A stretch of 64,000 nt of DNA from positions 9,610,001 through 9,674,000 of the forward strand of contig OX637344.1 in NCBI GenBank assembly GCA_951799405.1, in the 5' to 3' direction. The position numbers and the translations under genes are program-made. This DNA comes from Agapetus fuscipes. Its lineage: Eukaryota > Arthropoda > Insecta > Trichoptera > Glossosomatidae. Positions 63,871 through 64,000 of the stretch are shown here, in pieces. The notes beneath the pieces are model-generated. The model did no database searches and was not told where the DNA came from. It saw only the letters and a list, made by a program, of their open reading frames with translations. Numbering within the stretch: position 1 is the first letter of the stretch; every line of letters starts with the position of its first letter.

Positions 63871-64000
63871 CGTCGCAATTAAACGAGCCTTTTCGTGGTC
63901 CTGTTATGCGATGTGTCCTTTCTAACGCCACTTTAAACTGGTCGTTCAGTCTGTTTGTGCAATACTCAGTAAGCTCTTTCGTTTCCAGGATATAGGTGGA

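Overview
This window is a gene-poor, repeat-dense piece of an animal nuclear genome. It is A+T-rich, there are no long open frames and no bacterial operon structure. Short interspersed elements with tRNA-like heads, LINE 3' remnants, inverted-repeat (MITE-like) elements and expanded tandem arrays make up most of what can be recognised. Frequent TACCTACC/GGTAGGTA runs, RTE/Craft-type and Jockey-type LINE remnants and the SINE design suggest an arthropod, probably an insect and perhaps a lepidopteran. That assignment is inference.

Four repeat families are seen again and again; the letters are mine. SINE-A (about 320 bp) has a tRNA-like head with A and B boxes and ends, on the tRNA-sense strand, in GTTGCG followed by a run of T. 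SINE-B (about 300 bp) has a different tRNA-like head and an (ATT)n-type tail. C (about 250 bp) is the commonest repeat; it ends in (GATTA)n or (GATTATA)n. At three loci C lies about 100 bp downstream of the end of the same LINE open frame (LINE-D2), so C looks like the mobile 3' end of that LINE. LINE tails of at least five kinds are present (D1, D2, D3, D4/D5 and a Jockey-type remnant), all 5'-truncated and non-functional. Two hAT-like elements with perfect 8-bp target duplications and several MITE families (H, K, L and two foldbacks) complete the set.

Layout: 0-1 kb has C fragments and a candidate Cys-rich exon on the minus strand; 1.66-3.41 kb is a 78-82 bp minisatellite of 22 units; 3.6-4.0 kb is microsatellite; 4.7-6.3 kb is a stack of nested SINEs and MITEs; 9.2-9.9 kb holds a SINE-A inside a tandem-repeat-bearing element; 11.5-12.4 kb is a hAT-like element with a nested SINE-A; 16.1-16.5 kb is a SINE-B fused to a 5S rRNA fragment; 19.4-20.5 kb holds LINE-D3 tails; 21-31 kb is packed with C, SINE-B and LINE-D1/D2 copies and contains the best host exon candidate (24547-24786, minus); 31-36 kb holds LINE-D4, K and L MITEs, a 23-bp array and the Jockey-type remnant; 38.1-38.5 kb is a 15-bp array; 41.4-41.9 kb is a second hAT-like element; 44-58 kb alternates LINE-D1/D2 fragments, C copies and unique A+T-rich DNA; 58.5-64 kb has L and H MITEs, SINE-A/B copies, LINE-D4 tails and a promoter-like cluster near 62.2 kb.

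No complete host gene can be supported. If the two minus-strand exon candidates are real, much of the window is intron or intergenic DNA. No recognisable defence, biosynthetic or other multi-gene system is present; the interest lies in how the retroposons are built and nested.
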